Source of the DNA: Verrucomicrobiota bacterium
Lineage (GTDB): Bacteria; Verrucomicrobiota; Kiritimatiellia; JAAZAB01
Length of the DNA stretch: 14,146 nt
Assembly: GCA_018896395.1 (NCBI GenBank)
Contig: JAHIMN010000245.1
Span: forward strand, 1-14,146
Direction: 5' to 3'
Shown: positions 6,424 to 14,146 of the stretch, piece after piece
How the letters are laid out: every line of letters begins with the position of its first letter
Position numbering within the stretch: the stretch's first letter is position 1
Position numbers and translations under genes: made by a program
The notes under the pieces: model-generated
What the model was told of the DNA's origin: nothing
The model's input: the letters and a program-made list of their open reading frames with translations, nothing else
Databases searched by the model: none

Positions 6424-7473
6424 TTATGGTTTCTCTGCCTTGGCAAGGTCCTGGATCTCCTTCAAGATTTGGCGCACGTCGTTATGCGCCGGGCAGGCCG
6501 CGATGCATCGGCCGCACCCGACGCAAAACGGAATATGAAAGCGATCGACGCCGTAACTGAATTTGTGCATGATCCGTTGCCGGGAGCGCTCTTTCTGGGA
6601 CGTCCGCGGATTATGTCCCGAGGCATGCCGGGTGAACAGGTCGAACTGGCAGGTATCCCAGACCCGCACGCGGGCGCCGTCCAGGCCCCGCGTTTCCTCC
6701 TGGATATCAAAGCAATGGCAGGTCGGACACAGAAACGCGCAGGCGCCGCACCCGACGCAGGGCTCATGAATCCGGTTCCAGAGATCGGAATTGAAAATCG
6801 TTTCAAGATTGCGCTGAATGGCCGCCATATCCAGGGGCGGCGTGCTGCGCGCTTGCGACAGCTTGCGCGCTTCCGCGATTGCCGCCCGATCTTCCGCCCC
6901 GGCCGGCGGAAAGCGCTCGTACGCCGGTTTCAACGCCGCGCCCTTGTCGGTCAGGATTTCCAGCGCCATTCGATTTGCTGCTAACGGGACGAGAAACGCG
7001 TCGCAATCCCGGTTATCCATTGGGTCAATCCCCAGCTCACGGCAGAATACGAGCGGCTCATCCTCGCTGAACCCGCGCCCGATCAGGGTCGTCACGGCGC
7101 GCCGCTCCAGGTAGGGCTGGTCCGGGCTGGGCTCGGCCGAAAAAACGGCATCCAATACTTTCACGGCCTGCACATCACAGGGATGCAGACCCAGTACCGC
7201 TTGCGGTTCAGGTGGTGGCGGCGGCGAAACGGTTTCCTTGCCCTTTTCGCGGTGATAACGGAAAAACACTTCGGTCCGGGGCAACAAGGCCTGCTTGGGC
7301 GGCACACGTGGAATTCCACAGGTCCAATCCGCCTGTTCCGGCGCGCTCAGCCACGCGAAAACGCACAGGCCATCGTCATTGCGCGTGGGCGCCAGCACCT
7401 TGCGCCCCTGCATGAGCGCGCCGACGAACGCCGGCATATCGGTCAGCGGAATGATTCTGATTTCCTTGGTCAT
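6424..7473 (-). CDS. FlxB-type 4Fe-4S protein (sulfhydrogenase beta/AsrA family)
   Basis: 349 aa from the ATG at 7471-7473; the open frame continues to 7806 but that part is out-of-frame shadow of the preceding gene. The ATG overlaps the preceding stop codon as ATGA. The N-terminal two thirds match the HydB/AsrA family, including the conserved LGLHPCDVQAVKVLD at 94-108. The C-terminus binds two [4Fe-4S] clusters: CVGCGACAFLCPTCHC (239-254) and CVGCGRCIAACP (317-328). Family members relay electrons between the FAD/NAD(P)H subunit encoded next door and a partner enzyme, here probably FlxD-HdrA. The naming as FlxB rather than FlxC follows gene order relative to flxA and is uncertain. Confidence 0.8.
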   Translation of the reverse strand: MTKEIRIIPLTDMPAFVGALMQGRKVLAPTRNDDGLCVFAWLSAPEQADWTCGIPRVPPKQALLPRTEVFFRYHREKGKETVSPPPPPEPQAVLGLHPCDVQAVKVLDAVFSAEPSPDQPYLERRAVTTLIGRGFSEDEPLVFCRELGIDPMDNRDCDAFLVPLAANRMALEILTDKGAALKPAYERFPPAGAEDRAAIAEARKLSQARSTPPLDMAAIQRNLETIFNSDLWNRIHEPCVGCGACAFLCPTCHCFDIQEETRGLDGARVRVWDTCQFDLFTRHASGHNPRTSQKERSRQRIMHKFSYGVDRFHIPFCVGCGRCIAACPAHNDVRQILKEIQDLAKAEKP

Positions 7474-8387
7474 CGGATAAACTCGTTGCAATCGTCTGTA
7501 CCGTACATGGCCAGGGGCGGCTGGGCCGCCTCGTCCATGCCGGCCATGAACCCATATTCCTGTTTCACATGACTGCGGAGATGATCGTTGTACAGCCGCA
7601 AATCCACCTGCATGGGACATCCGCGGACACAGGCCCCGCATCCTGTGCAACGCCCTCCCAGGTGCATTAACCGCTGAAGATGGAACATCATGGCGTCGGC
7701 AGGATCGTCGGTCCGGCCGACCCATTTCGGCTTGGACGCATCGGCAAAACACGTCTTGCAGTAACAGGCCGGGCACAGGTTCCGGCACGCGTAGCACAGG
7801 ATGCACTTGCTCATTTCTTTATGAAACCGCTCCCAGCGGTGATCCGGCGACGCTTTCCTCAGCGCCTCCATCTCGGGCGTGATTTCCGGCAAGTCCGGCT
7901 GAGGCACCGGCGCGCCAATCACATAATCCGCGATGACCGGATTATGGACCGGGCATTCCCGGCAGGCCGCGTAAATTTCGCTGCCCACATGCCGCCGATC
8001 AATGACTCCGCGACAGGGCGCGCCGATGATGATAAGGTCCTTGCGGTCCACCTGCTTTTCCTGGAGCAATCCCACCATTGATCGGGAATCACAGCCTTTG
8101 ACCACGATGGCGACCTTGCGATCCTTGAACTTGTGCAGGTAATTGGCCAGGTTCATCTCGCAGCGGTCGTCAAAAATCAGCGCCTCCACCTGCCGTGCCA
8201 GGTCTCGTTCCGCCTCGGGGTTCGAAGCCTGCTGGGCATGGCCGGCGCCCAAAGCGCCATGAATGATCAGCGGCGCGGTCGTCAGGGGCTGGGTGGCGGC
8301 CTGGTAGCCGATGAAAACCTCCACCTTACCCGTGGTCAGCAATTCACGGGCCAAGGTCTTCAAATCAACTTGTTTAATAGCCGTCAT
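7470..8387 (-). CDS. FlxC-type 4Fe-4S protein (FrhB/FdhB-like N-terminus)
   Basis: 305 aa. The N-terminal half has VVKGCDSRSMVGLLQEK (96-112) and LIIIGAPCRGVID (118-130), motifs shared with the beta subunits of F420-hydrogenase and of formate dehydrogenase-like complexes. The C-terminal half carries a cysteine-rich cluster, CILCYACRNLCPACYCKTC (195-213), and a ferredoxin motif, CTGCGACVRGCP (247-258). It is predicted to be an electron-relay subunit of the Flx-Hdr complex in the cytoplasm. The stop codon overlaps the start of the next gene. The start has no visible Shine-Dalgarno sequence because a dispersed repeat runs up to the ATG; translation may depend on an unstructured A+T-rich leader. 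The exact flx letter is uncertain. Confidence 0.78.
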   Translation of the reverse strand: MTAIKQVDLKTLARELLTTGKVEVFIGYQAATQPLTTAPLIIHGALGAGHAQQASNPEAERDLARQVEALIFDDRCEMNLANYLHKFKDRKVAIVVKGCDSRSMVGLLQEKQVDRKDLIIIGAPCRGVIDRRHVGSEIYAACRECPVHNPVIADYVIGAPVPQPDLPEITPEMEALRKASPDHRWERFHKEMSKCILCYACRNLCPACYCKTCFADASKPKWVGRTDDPADAMMFHLQRLMHLGGRCTGCGACVRGCPMQVDLRLYNDHLRSHVKQEYGFMAGMDEAAQPPLAMYGTDDCNEFIR

Positions 8388-8390
8388 GTT

Positions 8391-8425
8391 AATTTTCGAT
8401 TTTCAATTTGCGATTTGCGATTTTT
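8391..8425. repeat. Intergenic GATTTTC/GATTTGC repeat
   Basis: TTTTCGATTTTCAATTTGCG followed by ATTTGCGATTTTT: short degenerate units of 7-8 bases, a kind often seen scattered between genes. It ends three bases from the FlxC start codon and occupies the place of its ribosome binding site. Confidence 0.6.
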
Positions 8426-8479
8426 CAGAACAAAGCCATTTTTTGAATTAGACCCGGCAGGTGCCGGACAACTGAAATC

Positions 8480-8556
<77 letters not shown>

Positions 8557-8589
8557 TATGCGTCACTTTTGAAATTCCTAAGCATTAAA

Positions 8590-9030
8590 TTATATTCTCA
8601 CAAGGTGTTTCGCCAGCCGCCGGTTGGGACCCAGGGCCCTGACTTTCTCCGTCACCTCGGCCATGACCTGCGCAAACTTCGCGCCTTCCGCCGCCGAAAC
8701 CCATGAAAACTGGACGCGCCCGTCCTCGACGCCGACAAAGTCCAGCAGTTCCTTCAGCAGCCGGAACTTCCGGCGCGCATGGTAATTGCCGGTCAGGTAA
8801 TGGCAATCCCCCGGATGGCATCCCGAGACGAGGACACCGTCAATGCCCTCCTGGAGTGCCTTGAGAATATACCCCGGGTTCACGCGCCCGGAACAGGGCA
8901 CGCGCACGATACGGGCATTCGGCGGATACTGCAAACGGCTGACGCCGGCCAGGTCGGCCCCGGCATACGAGCACCAGTTGCACAAAAACGCCAGAATCCT
9001 GGGCTGCCATTCTGAATGCTGTTCGCTCAT
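8590..9030 (-). CDS. flxD: FlxD/MvhD [2Fe-2S] electron-transfer subunit
   Basis: 146 aa, the usual size for MvhD. The ATG (9028-9030) overlaps the hdrA stop as ATGA, which fixes the start; the longer frame to 9306 is shadow of hdrA. The family motifs are clear: FLCNWCSYAGADLAG (16-30), RVPCSGRV (43-50) and SGCHPGDCHY (69-78). These supply the cysteines (17, 20, 46, 71, 76) for the [2Fe-2S] cluster. MvhD/FlxD docks on HdrA and delivers electrons from a hydrogenase, formate dehydrogenase or Flx module. With no active hydrogenase here and flxA downstream, the donor is most likely the Flx subunits. Confidence 0.9.
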   Translation of the reverse strand: MSEQHSEWQPRILAFLCNWCSYAGADLAGVSRLQYPPNARIVRVPCSGRVNPGYILKALQEGIDGVLVSGCHPGDCHYLTGNYHARRKFRLLKELLDFVGVEDGRVQFSWVSAAEGAKFAQVMAEVTEKVRALGPNRRLAKHLVRI

Positions 9031-12000
9031 AGCGCTGAAATCTCCGCCATAATCTGCTCGTCCGTAAAACCCCGCAGGGTGATTGCGCCGCATCGGCAAC
9101 TGGCACTGCACGCGCCGCATCCCTTGCAGAGCGCCGGATTGATCTTGGCCAGCAGACGGTCGCTCCGACCGATCTGCTGGACTTCCAGTGTGATGGCCCC
9201 GAACGCACAAATCTTTTCGCACAGTCCACAAGCTACGCAGCGCTCCGCATCCACGTCGCCGATCGTGCCGTGCGCCTCCAGTTCGCTCTTCGACAGAAGC
9301 ACGCACGCCCGGGACGCCGCCGCCAGCGCCTGGGCCATGGATTCATCCGCCGACTTGGGAGCGTGCGCCAGGCCGGCAACGTAAATGCCGTCGGTCGCGA
9401 ACTCCACCGGCCGCAGTTTAACATGCGCCTCCAGGAAAAACCCGTCCTGGTTCAATGGCACCTTGAGCTGTTTGGCGAGGGCGTCATTGGCCTCGATATC
9501 CGCGACCATGCCGGTGCTGAGCACGAGCAAATCGGGTTTCAGGGTCATCTTCTGCCCGAGGATTGCGTCCTTCACGCTGACCGTGGGCGCCCCACCCTTT
9601 CCGTTCCAAGTCACTTCCGGCCGCGCGCTCAAATCGAACCGCGTGAACAGCACCCCCTGGTCGCGGGCTTGGGCGTAGTACGGCTCCCGCAGGCCGTACG
9701 TGCGCATATCGCGGTAAAGCACATGCACATCCGCCCGCGGATACAGCGCCTTCAGCCGGATGGCATTCTGGACCGCCTTGGAACAACAGACGCGACTGCA
9801 ATAGAGCCGCGGCTCTTCCCGCGACCCAACGCACTGGATCATGACCACCGATGACGGTTCGTTCTTCAGTCCCTGTTCCAGCCGGCGGCTCAACTCCAGC
9901 TGGGTCATGATATTTTTATGTTGGCCAAACCCGTATTCCTTGGGCTGGTATTCCACGGCGCCGGTCGCCACGACAATGGCGCCGTGCTTAAATACGGCGC
10001 CGTTGGAAAGCGTGGCTTCATAATTGCCCACAAACCCCTTGATCTCCCGGAGGGTGGCGCCGACATGCGTCTCAACGCGGGGATGATTCTGAACCCGGTT
10101 GATGGTGGCGAAGAGCAAAGCCTGGAGGTCCTGGCCGTCGAGGGTTTTTTGTAATTTCCGCAGATTGCCGCCCAATTCCTTGTCCTTCTCCACCAGGCAG
10201 ACCTTGAAGCCCTGGTCGGCGATCGCCAGGGCGGCGGTCATGCCGCTCAAGCCGCCGCCCATGACGAGGGCCGTCGAAGTTACCGGCAGGGTGACCGATT
10301 TCAGCGGCGCCGCCAGCCGGGCCATGGCCACCGCCATGCGCACCAGGTCTTGCGCTTTTTCCGTCGCACCCTGCGGGTCACGCTGATGCACCCAGGAACA
10401 CTGGTCGCGGATATTGGCCATGACGAACAGATGCGGATTCAATCCCGATTCCCTCATCGTTTCCTGGAACAAGGCCTCATGCGTCCGTGGCGAGCAGGAT
10501 GCCACCACGACCCGGTTGAGCCGGTGCTCCTCAATGCGCTGTTTGATGAGTTTCTGGGTATCCTGGGAGCAGGTGTACAGATTGTTGTCGGCATAGGCGA
10601 CGCCCGGAAGCGTCGCGGCATAATCCTTCACGGAGGGCACATCCACAACGCCGGCGATATTGATGCCGCAATGGCAGATAAACACGCCCACGCGCACCGG
10701 CTCGCCCGCGATATTCCGCTCCGGCGGATAGGTCTTTGCGGTAACCAGCGTGTTCCGCGCCGGCGCCAGAAGACAGGCGACCTCACAGGCAGCCGCACTG
10801 GCCTGAATGACGGTCTCCGGAATATCCTTTGGCCCCGTCGCGGCACCGGCGGCAAACAGTCCCGCACGCGACGTCGTCAGCGGCCGCAACGGCTCGGTCC
10901 AGATGAAGCCGAACGCGTTCATGTTTACGCCCAGCGTGCGCGCAAGCCGGCACATATCCGCGGACGGCTCCAGGCCGACTGAAAGAATCACCAGGTCGAA
11001 CCGCTCCCGCTGGATCCGGCCGGATTCATCGGTAAAGACCACCTCGTTCTCGCCGGTTTTTTCATCGCGCACGACGTCAGCCACGCGCGAGTACTTGAAG
11101 ACAATGCCGTATTCCGACTTGGAGCGCTCCACGAACCTGTCAAAATCCTTGCCGAACGCCCGGATATCCATGACAAAAATGGTCGGCTCCACGGTGCGCT
11201 CATGCTCCTTGGCGATAATGGCTTCTTTGATCGCATACATACAGCAGACCGACGAGCAGTAGCCGTTCCGGCAGGATACATCGCGCGAGCCGATGCACTG
11301 CAGGAATGCGATCCGCCGCGGGGCGCGTCCATCCGAAGGCCTCACAACATGACCGCCAAAGGGCCCGGAGGCGGAGAGCATGCGCTCGAATTCCATGCTG
11401 GTCACGACGTCGGGGTTGGTGGTGTAGCCCTGGCCATAATCATGATCCGGCACGAAGGTCTCAAATCCCGGCGCGGCAATGATGGCGCCCACATCAATCT
11501 GTTCAATGTTATCCTGCTGGTCGTGACAAACTGCGCCGGGCTTGCAAGCCCGCACACACTGTAAACACTCGGAACAGACGGTACAATGGAGGCACCGTTG
11601 GGCTTCCTGAATGGCTTGCTCGGCCGTATATCCGAGTTCGACTTCGGCAAAAGATCTAATCCTTTCATCAACCGGCAAGTGGCGCATTGGAACTCTAGGG
11701 GTCCGGGGATATGCACCTGGCGGTAACGGCGTCGGGTCTCCGGCCGGACGCGAAAATTCCAGGGGGTGACGGACCAGGGACGGTTGCTTGTCATTCAGGA
11801 ATTTATCGATCGCTACGGCCGAGCGCTGACCGGCGGCAATTGCATTGACGGCAAGATCAGGGCCAGAAACAACATCGCCGCCGGCAAAAACCCCTTTGAT
11901 GTTCGTAGCTAAGGAGCACGCGTCAACAGTAATAAGCCCCCTGCTGGTTTCCAGTAAGTCGTTAGCCGCCCTTAGCACTTCCCTATCGGCCTCCTGGCTT

Positions 12001-13529
12001 ATCGCCGGAATCACCATATCGGCTTCGATGACGAACTTGGAATCGGGAATGGGAATCGGCCGCCGTCGTCCCGAAGCATCGGGCGCACCCAGTGCCATAC
12101 GGACACATTCCAAGGCGGCCACTTTACCATCTTTCCCAAGGATACGTATAGGCGCGGTCAGAAAGCAAAACTCAATGCCTTCTTCTTCACAGGCCGTGAT
12201 TTCTTCCTGGCTACTTGGCATTTCGACCCGGGAACGGCGATAGACAATTCCGACCTTGTGGGCACCAAGACGCAAAGCCGTGCGGGCTGAATCAATGGCC
12301 ACATTGCCACCCCCAATCACGGCCACGACTTTATTCGCGACCTCCAAAAGCAGGTCTGTTTTGGTTTGATACAGGAATCCGGCGCCGTGCATAACGCCGA
12401 TAAGATTCTCACCCTCCATGTCCAATTGCCGGCTCTTATGCGTTCCGGTGGCAATAAAGATAGCTTCGAAGTGCTGGTTGAACAAATCATTGAATGTTAA
12501 ACGCGTCCCGATCGGGGTTTTCAGCCTGATTTCTACACCGGAGCGCTTGATCGTTTCAATTTCATAGTCCAAAATCTTCACGGGTAACCGGTATTGCGGT
12601 ACCCCGACGCGCAACATGCCGCCGGCCACAGCCAGTGCTTCAAAAACCACCGGCTTATATCCCATGTTGGCCAAGGCCCACGCGCAAGTCAACCCTGCCG
12701 GTCCCGATCCGACAATCGCGACGTGACGATTTGCGCCGCGTTGCGGAAATTCGGCTTTGCGTATGTCCAGGATTTCCTGCGATATTTTGGGTGGTTGGCC
12801 GTTCAACGCCACGCCGATTTCGCGATCGGCAAGAAACCGGTGGAGCGCGCGGATGGCCAGCGCCTCGTCCACCGCGCCCCGGTTGCAAGCCTCCTGACAC
12901 GGCTGATTGCAAATCCTGCCGCATGTGGCGGGAAAGGGATTGCGCGCGCGGTACAATTCCAAGGCCTCATCGAACTTGCCCTGGGCTATCAGGGCAATGA
13001 AGCCCTGCACATTAACTCCCGCCGGACAAGCATGGCGGCACGCCGCGAAGCCTCGCTTGTCAATAACAAACGCGCTGGGATACGCTTGGGGATAGGGACG
13101 AAAAATCGCTTTGCGCTCGCCCAGCGCAGCATCAAATTCATTGGCAACGGTAACGGGACACACCGTGACACACTCACCGCAACCGGTGCACTTGTTCAAA
13201 TCAACGAAACGAGCACGTCGACGAATTTTTACCTTGAAATTTCCGGCCGAGCCGGAAATTTCCTCGAGATGAGACCAGGTAATCGTCTCAATATTCAAAT
13301 GTCGCCCGCATTCGACAATCTTCGGCGAAAGAATGCACATGGAACAGTCGTTCGTTGGAAACGTCTTGTCCAGGCGCGCCATGTTGCCGCCGATGGCCGG
13401 CGTCGCCTCCACCAGGTACACCTTGAACCCGCTGTCCGCGAGGTCCAGGGCCGCCTGGATGCCGGCAATGCCGCCGCCAATCACCATAACGGCGCCGGTC
13501 ATTGCTTGCGATTGTCGGGATGCGATCAT
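9027..13529 (-). CDS. hdrA: Giant HdrA with GltD-like insert (HdrA-GltD-HdrA fusion)
   Basis: 1500 aa. The ATG at 13527-13529 overlaps the hdrC stop as ATGA; an ATG seven codons upstream is less likely. Order: (1) HdrA FAD motif VIGGGIAGIQAALDL (16-30), the HdrA-specific cysteines DCSMCILSPKIVECG (61-75) and ferredoxin motif CTGCGECVTVCP (114-125). (2) At about 160 a GltD/NfnB-type module is inserted: CRHACPAGVNV and NPFPATCGRICNQPCQEAC (164-215), FAD motif VGSGPAG (273-279), NADP-type motif VIGGGNVAID (404-413) with YRRSRVEMP (430-438), and AGGDVVSGP near 550. (3) HdrA resumes at CSECLQCVRACKPGA (652-666) with GGHVVRPSDG and QCIGSRD. (4) A full second HdrA follows: CHCGINIAGVVDV (952-964), CSPRTHE, FAD motif MGGGLSG (1090-1096) and QCVGSREE. 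(5) Two terminal ferredoxin motifs (1431-1480). Expected role: flavin-based electron bifurcation with extra NADPH access. Confidence 0.88.
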   Translation of the reverse strand: MIASRQSQAMTGAVMVIGGGIAGIQAALDLADSGFKVYLVEATPAIGGNMARLDKTFPTNDCSMCILSPKIVECGRHLNIETITWSHLEEISGSAGNFKVKIRRRARFVDLNKCTGCGECVTVCPVTVANEFDAALGERKAIFRPYPQAYPSAFVIDKRGFAACRHACPAGVNVQGFIALIAQGKFDEALELYRARNPFPATCGRICNQPCQEACNRGAVDEALAIRALHRFLADREIGVALNGQPPKISQEILDIRKAEFPQRGANRHVAIVGSGPAGLTCAWALANMGYKPVVFEALAVAGGMLRVGVPQYRLPVKILDYEIETIKRSGVEIRLKTPIGTRLTFNDLFNQHFEAIFIATGTHKSRQLDMEGENLIGVMHGAGFLYQTKTDLLLEVANKVVAVIGGGNVAIDSARTALRLGAHKVGIVYRRSRVEMPSSQEEITACEEEGIEFCFLTAPIRILGKDGKVAALECVRMALGAPDASGRRRPIPIPDSKFVIEADMVIPAISQEADREVLRAANDLLETSRGLITVDACSLATNIKGVFAGGDVVSGPDLAVNAIAAGQRSAVAIDKFLNDKQPSLVRHPLEFSRPAGDPTPLPPGAYPRTPRVPMRHLPVDERIRSFAEVELGYTAEQAIQEAQRCLHCTVCSECLQCVRACKPGAVCHDQQDNIEQIDVGAIIAAPGFETFVPDHDYGQGYTTNPDVVTSMEFERMLSASGPFGGHVVRPSDGRAPRRIAFLQCIGSRDVSCRNGYCSSVCCMYAIKEAIIAKEHERTVEPTIFVMDIRAFGKDFDRFVERSKSEYGIVFKYSRVADVVRDEKTGENEVVFTDESGRIQRERFDLVILSVGLEPSADMCRLARTLGVNMNAFGFIWTEPLRPLTTSRAGLFAAGAATGPKDIPETVIQASAAACEVACLLAPARNTLVTAKTYPPERNIAGEPVRVGVFICHCGINIAGVVDVPSVKDYAATLPGVAYADNNLYTCSQDTQKLIKQRIEEHRLNRVVVASCSPRTHEALFQETMRESGLNPHLFVMANIRDQCSWVHQRDPQGATEKAQDLVRMAVAMARLAAPLKSVTLPVTSTALVMGGGLSGMTAALAIADQGFKVCLVEKDKELGGNLRKLQKTLDGQDLQALLFATINRVQNHPRVETHVGATLREIKGFVGNYEATLSNGAVFKHGAIVVATGAVEYQPKEYGFGQHKNIMTQLELSRRLEQGLKNEPSSVVMIQCVGSREEPRLYCSRVCCSKAVQNAIRLKALYPRADVHVLYRDMRTYGLREPYYAQARDQGVLFTRFDLSARPEVTWNGKGGAPTVSVKDAILGQKMTLKPDLLVLSTGMVADIEANDALAKQLKVPLNQDGFFLEAHVKLRPVEFATDGIYVAGLAHAPKSADESMAQALAAASRACVLLSKSELEAHGTIGDVDAERCVACGLCEKICAFGAITLEVQQIGRSDRLLAKINPALCKGCGACSASCRCGAITLRGFTDEQIMAEISAL

Positions 13530-13996
13530 GATTTTAAACTCGCCAGGCACTCATCCACGCGCTGTTTTAACGCCGCGTACTTCGGACGGTCGGCCACCAG
13601 CAGGTTGGCCGCATCCCGTCGCAGTTTAAGCATTGATTCCTCCAGCCGGACCAGTTCTTCCGCCATGTCCGCCTGCACATGGCCTTCCTTGACCGCCAGG
13701 GCGCGGAGCGCCTTCATTACATCCCGGAATTTGACGTTCTGGGGACACTTGGCGTAGCAGGCATAACACTGGATGCACTGCCAGAGCATGGGGGAAGAGA
13801 GCACCTCGCGCCGCATCCCCAGAAGCACCTGGCGGATGATTTTGCGCGGATTAAAATCATCATTCACGCCCGCCACCGGGCAGGCGGCCGTGCAGGTCCC
13901 GCACGCATAACACAGCTTGATGTTCTCGCCGCCGGGATAGGCCTCCACGTCAAACTTGAACTTCGGATCCAAATCTTTGCTTAAGATATTTTCCAT
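13526..13996 (-). CDS. hdrC: HdrC, iron-sulfur subunit of heterodisulfide reductase-like complex
   Basis: 156 aa with two [4Fe-4S] motifs in the HdrC arrangement: CYACGTCTAACP (29-40) and CIQCYACYAKCP (74-85), joined by a helical segment (NPRKIIRQVLLGMRREVL). The C-terminal 55 residues are helical and charged. HdrC normally links the flavin subunit HdrA to the catalytic HdrB; here hdrA follows directly with an ATGA overlap, but no hdrB is found in the window. The ATG at 13994-13996 has GGGGGA four bases upstream, slightly closer than usual. It is the first gene of the operon visible here. Confidence 0.87.
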   Translation of the reverse strand: MENILSKDLDPKFKFDVEAYPGGENIKLCYACGTCTAACPVAGVNDDFNPRKIIRQVLLGMRREVLSSPMLWQCIQCYACYAKCPQNVKFRDVMKALRALAVKEGHVQADMAEELVRLEESMLKLRRDAANLLVADRPKYAALKQRVDECLASLKS

Positions 13997-14039
13997 AATT
14001 CCCCCATCTGCCTGTGCTGATTACAGTGTGAATATTTAG

Positions 14040-14060
14040 CCACGGATTGAACACGGATTT
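14040..14060. repeat. Dispersed ATCCGTG repeat before hdrC
   Basis: CACGGATTGAACACGGAT, the inverted form of the repeat at 6381-6410. It lies between the GxxExxxY stop codon and hdrC. The short gap 13997-14062 must also hold any hdrC promoter, but I see no convincing -35/-10 pair. Confidence 0.65.
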
Positions 14061-14062
14061 TT

Positions 14063-14146
14063 TTAAAAAACCATGCGCTTAAATTCGACTTTGGTTCTGC
14101 CAAAGTTAACTAAAAGCCCCACCTTAATGCCCGTTGCTTTTAATTC
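14063..14146 (-). CDS. GxxExxxY protein, C-terminal end (cut by window edge)
   Basis: The last 27 codons, ending in TAA at 14063-14065. The residues ELKATGIKVGLLVNFG followed by RTKVEFKRMVF match the highly conserved C-terminus of the GxxExxxY family (PD-(D/E)XK-like small proteins, function unknown). These genes are common as stand-alone genes in PVC and related genomes. No functional link to the hdr operon is implied. Confidence 0.8.
   Translation of the reverse strand, partial: ELKATGIKVGLLVNFGRTKVEFKRMVF

Noticed and set aside
7474..7806. N-terminal extension of the FlxB-type open frame
   Set aside because: It is the shadow of the cysteine-rich end of the FlxC-type gene. The ATGA overlap at 7470-7473 and the family start at MTKEIRIIPL decide the start.
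9031..9306. N-terminal extension of the flxD open frame
   Set aside because: Overlaps the terminal ferredoxin part of hdrA in another frame and has no similarity to MvhD. The true start is at 9030.
12594..13757. 387-residue plus-strand open frame opposite hdrA and hdrC
   Set aside because: Antisense shadow produced by the G+C-rich codon pattern of hdrA/hdrC; low-complexity Arg/Ala/His-rich composition and no domain motifs.

Overview
This is a gene-dense window of moderately high G+C with every convincing gene on the minus strand. Several features point to a member of the PVC superphylum, most likely Kiritimatiellota, Lentisphaerota or a related lineage known from metagenomes: a DUF4838 glycoside-hydrolase-like secreted protein, a four-helix-bundle protein carrying an in-frame 9-base 'SDR/SDK' repeat, the tail of a GxxExxxY protein, and dispersed 'ATCCGTGTTCATCCGTG' repeats. 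This assignment is an inference from gene content; no marker gene is present.

Layout from right to left, which is the direction of transcription. Bases 14146-14063 hold the C-terminal end of a GxxExxxY protein. Bases 13996-5527 hold a redox operon: hdrC, then a giant hdrA-like gene of 1500 codons, then flxD/mvhD, a 200-base spacer with repeats and hairpins, and then three genes matching the FlxC, FlxB and FlxA subunits. Three of its gene junctions are ATGA overlaps, so translational coupling is likely. The HdrA protein is the centrepiece. It contains two HdrA-type flavin modules, and a complete GltD/NfnB-like NADPH:acceptor oxidoreductase module is inserted inside the first one. It therefore predicts three FAD sites and many iron-sulfur clusters in one chain. 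No hdrB is present.

Bases 5526-2600 are a rearranged stretch. A DUF4838 gene with its own upstream control region sits between two direct copies of the last 205 bases of flxA. The left copy is a dead fragment. It is followed by a short reading frame that resembles part of a [NiFe]-hydrogenase large subunit. Together these suggest that the flx genes were once followed by hydrogenase genes, as in group 3b sulfhydrogenase operons, and that the DUF4838 cassette entered or was rearranged into this place.

Bases 2594-1 hold a double-domain SGNH/GDSL hydrolase whose first domain has lost the catalytic residues, a truncated amidohydrolase (NagA-like) start, a small one-helix membrane protein, the four-helix-bundle protein, and the first 47 codons of biotin synthase.

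How the genes work together (inference): FlxA would take hydride from NAD(P)H. FlxB/FlxC would relay electrons by iron-sulfur clusters to the [2Fe-2S] protein FlxD. FlxD would pass them to HdrA, where flavin-based bifurcation would send one electron to ferredoxin and one to HdrC and an unknown acceptor. The GltD-like insert would add a second, NADPH-type nucleotide site. The DUF4838, SGNH and amidohydrolase genes fit carbohydrate degradation and are not functionally tied to the redox operon by the sequence.
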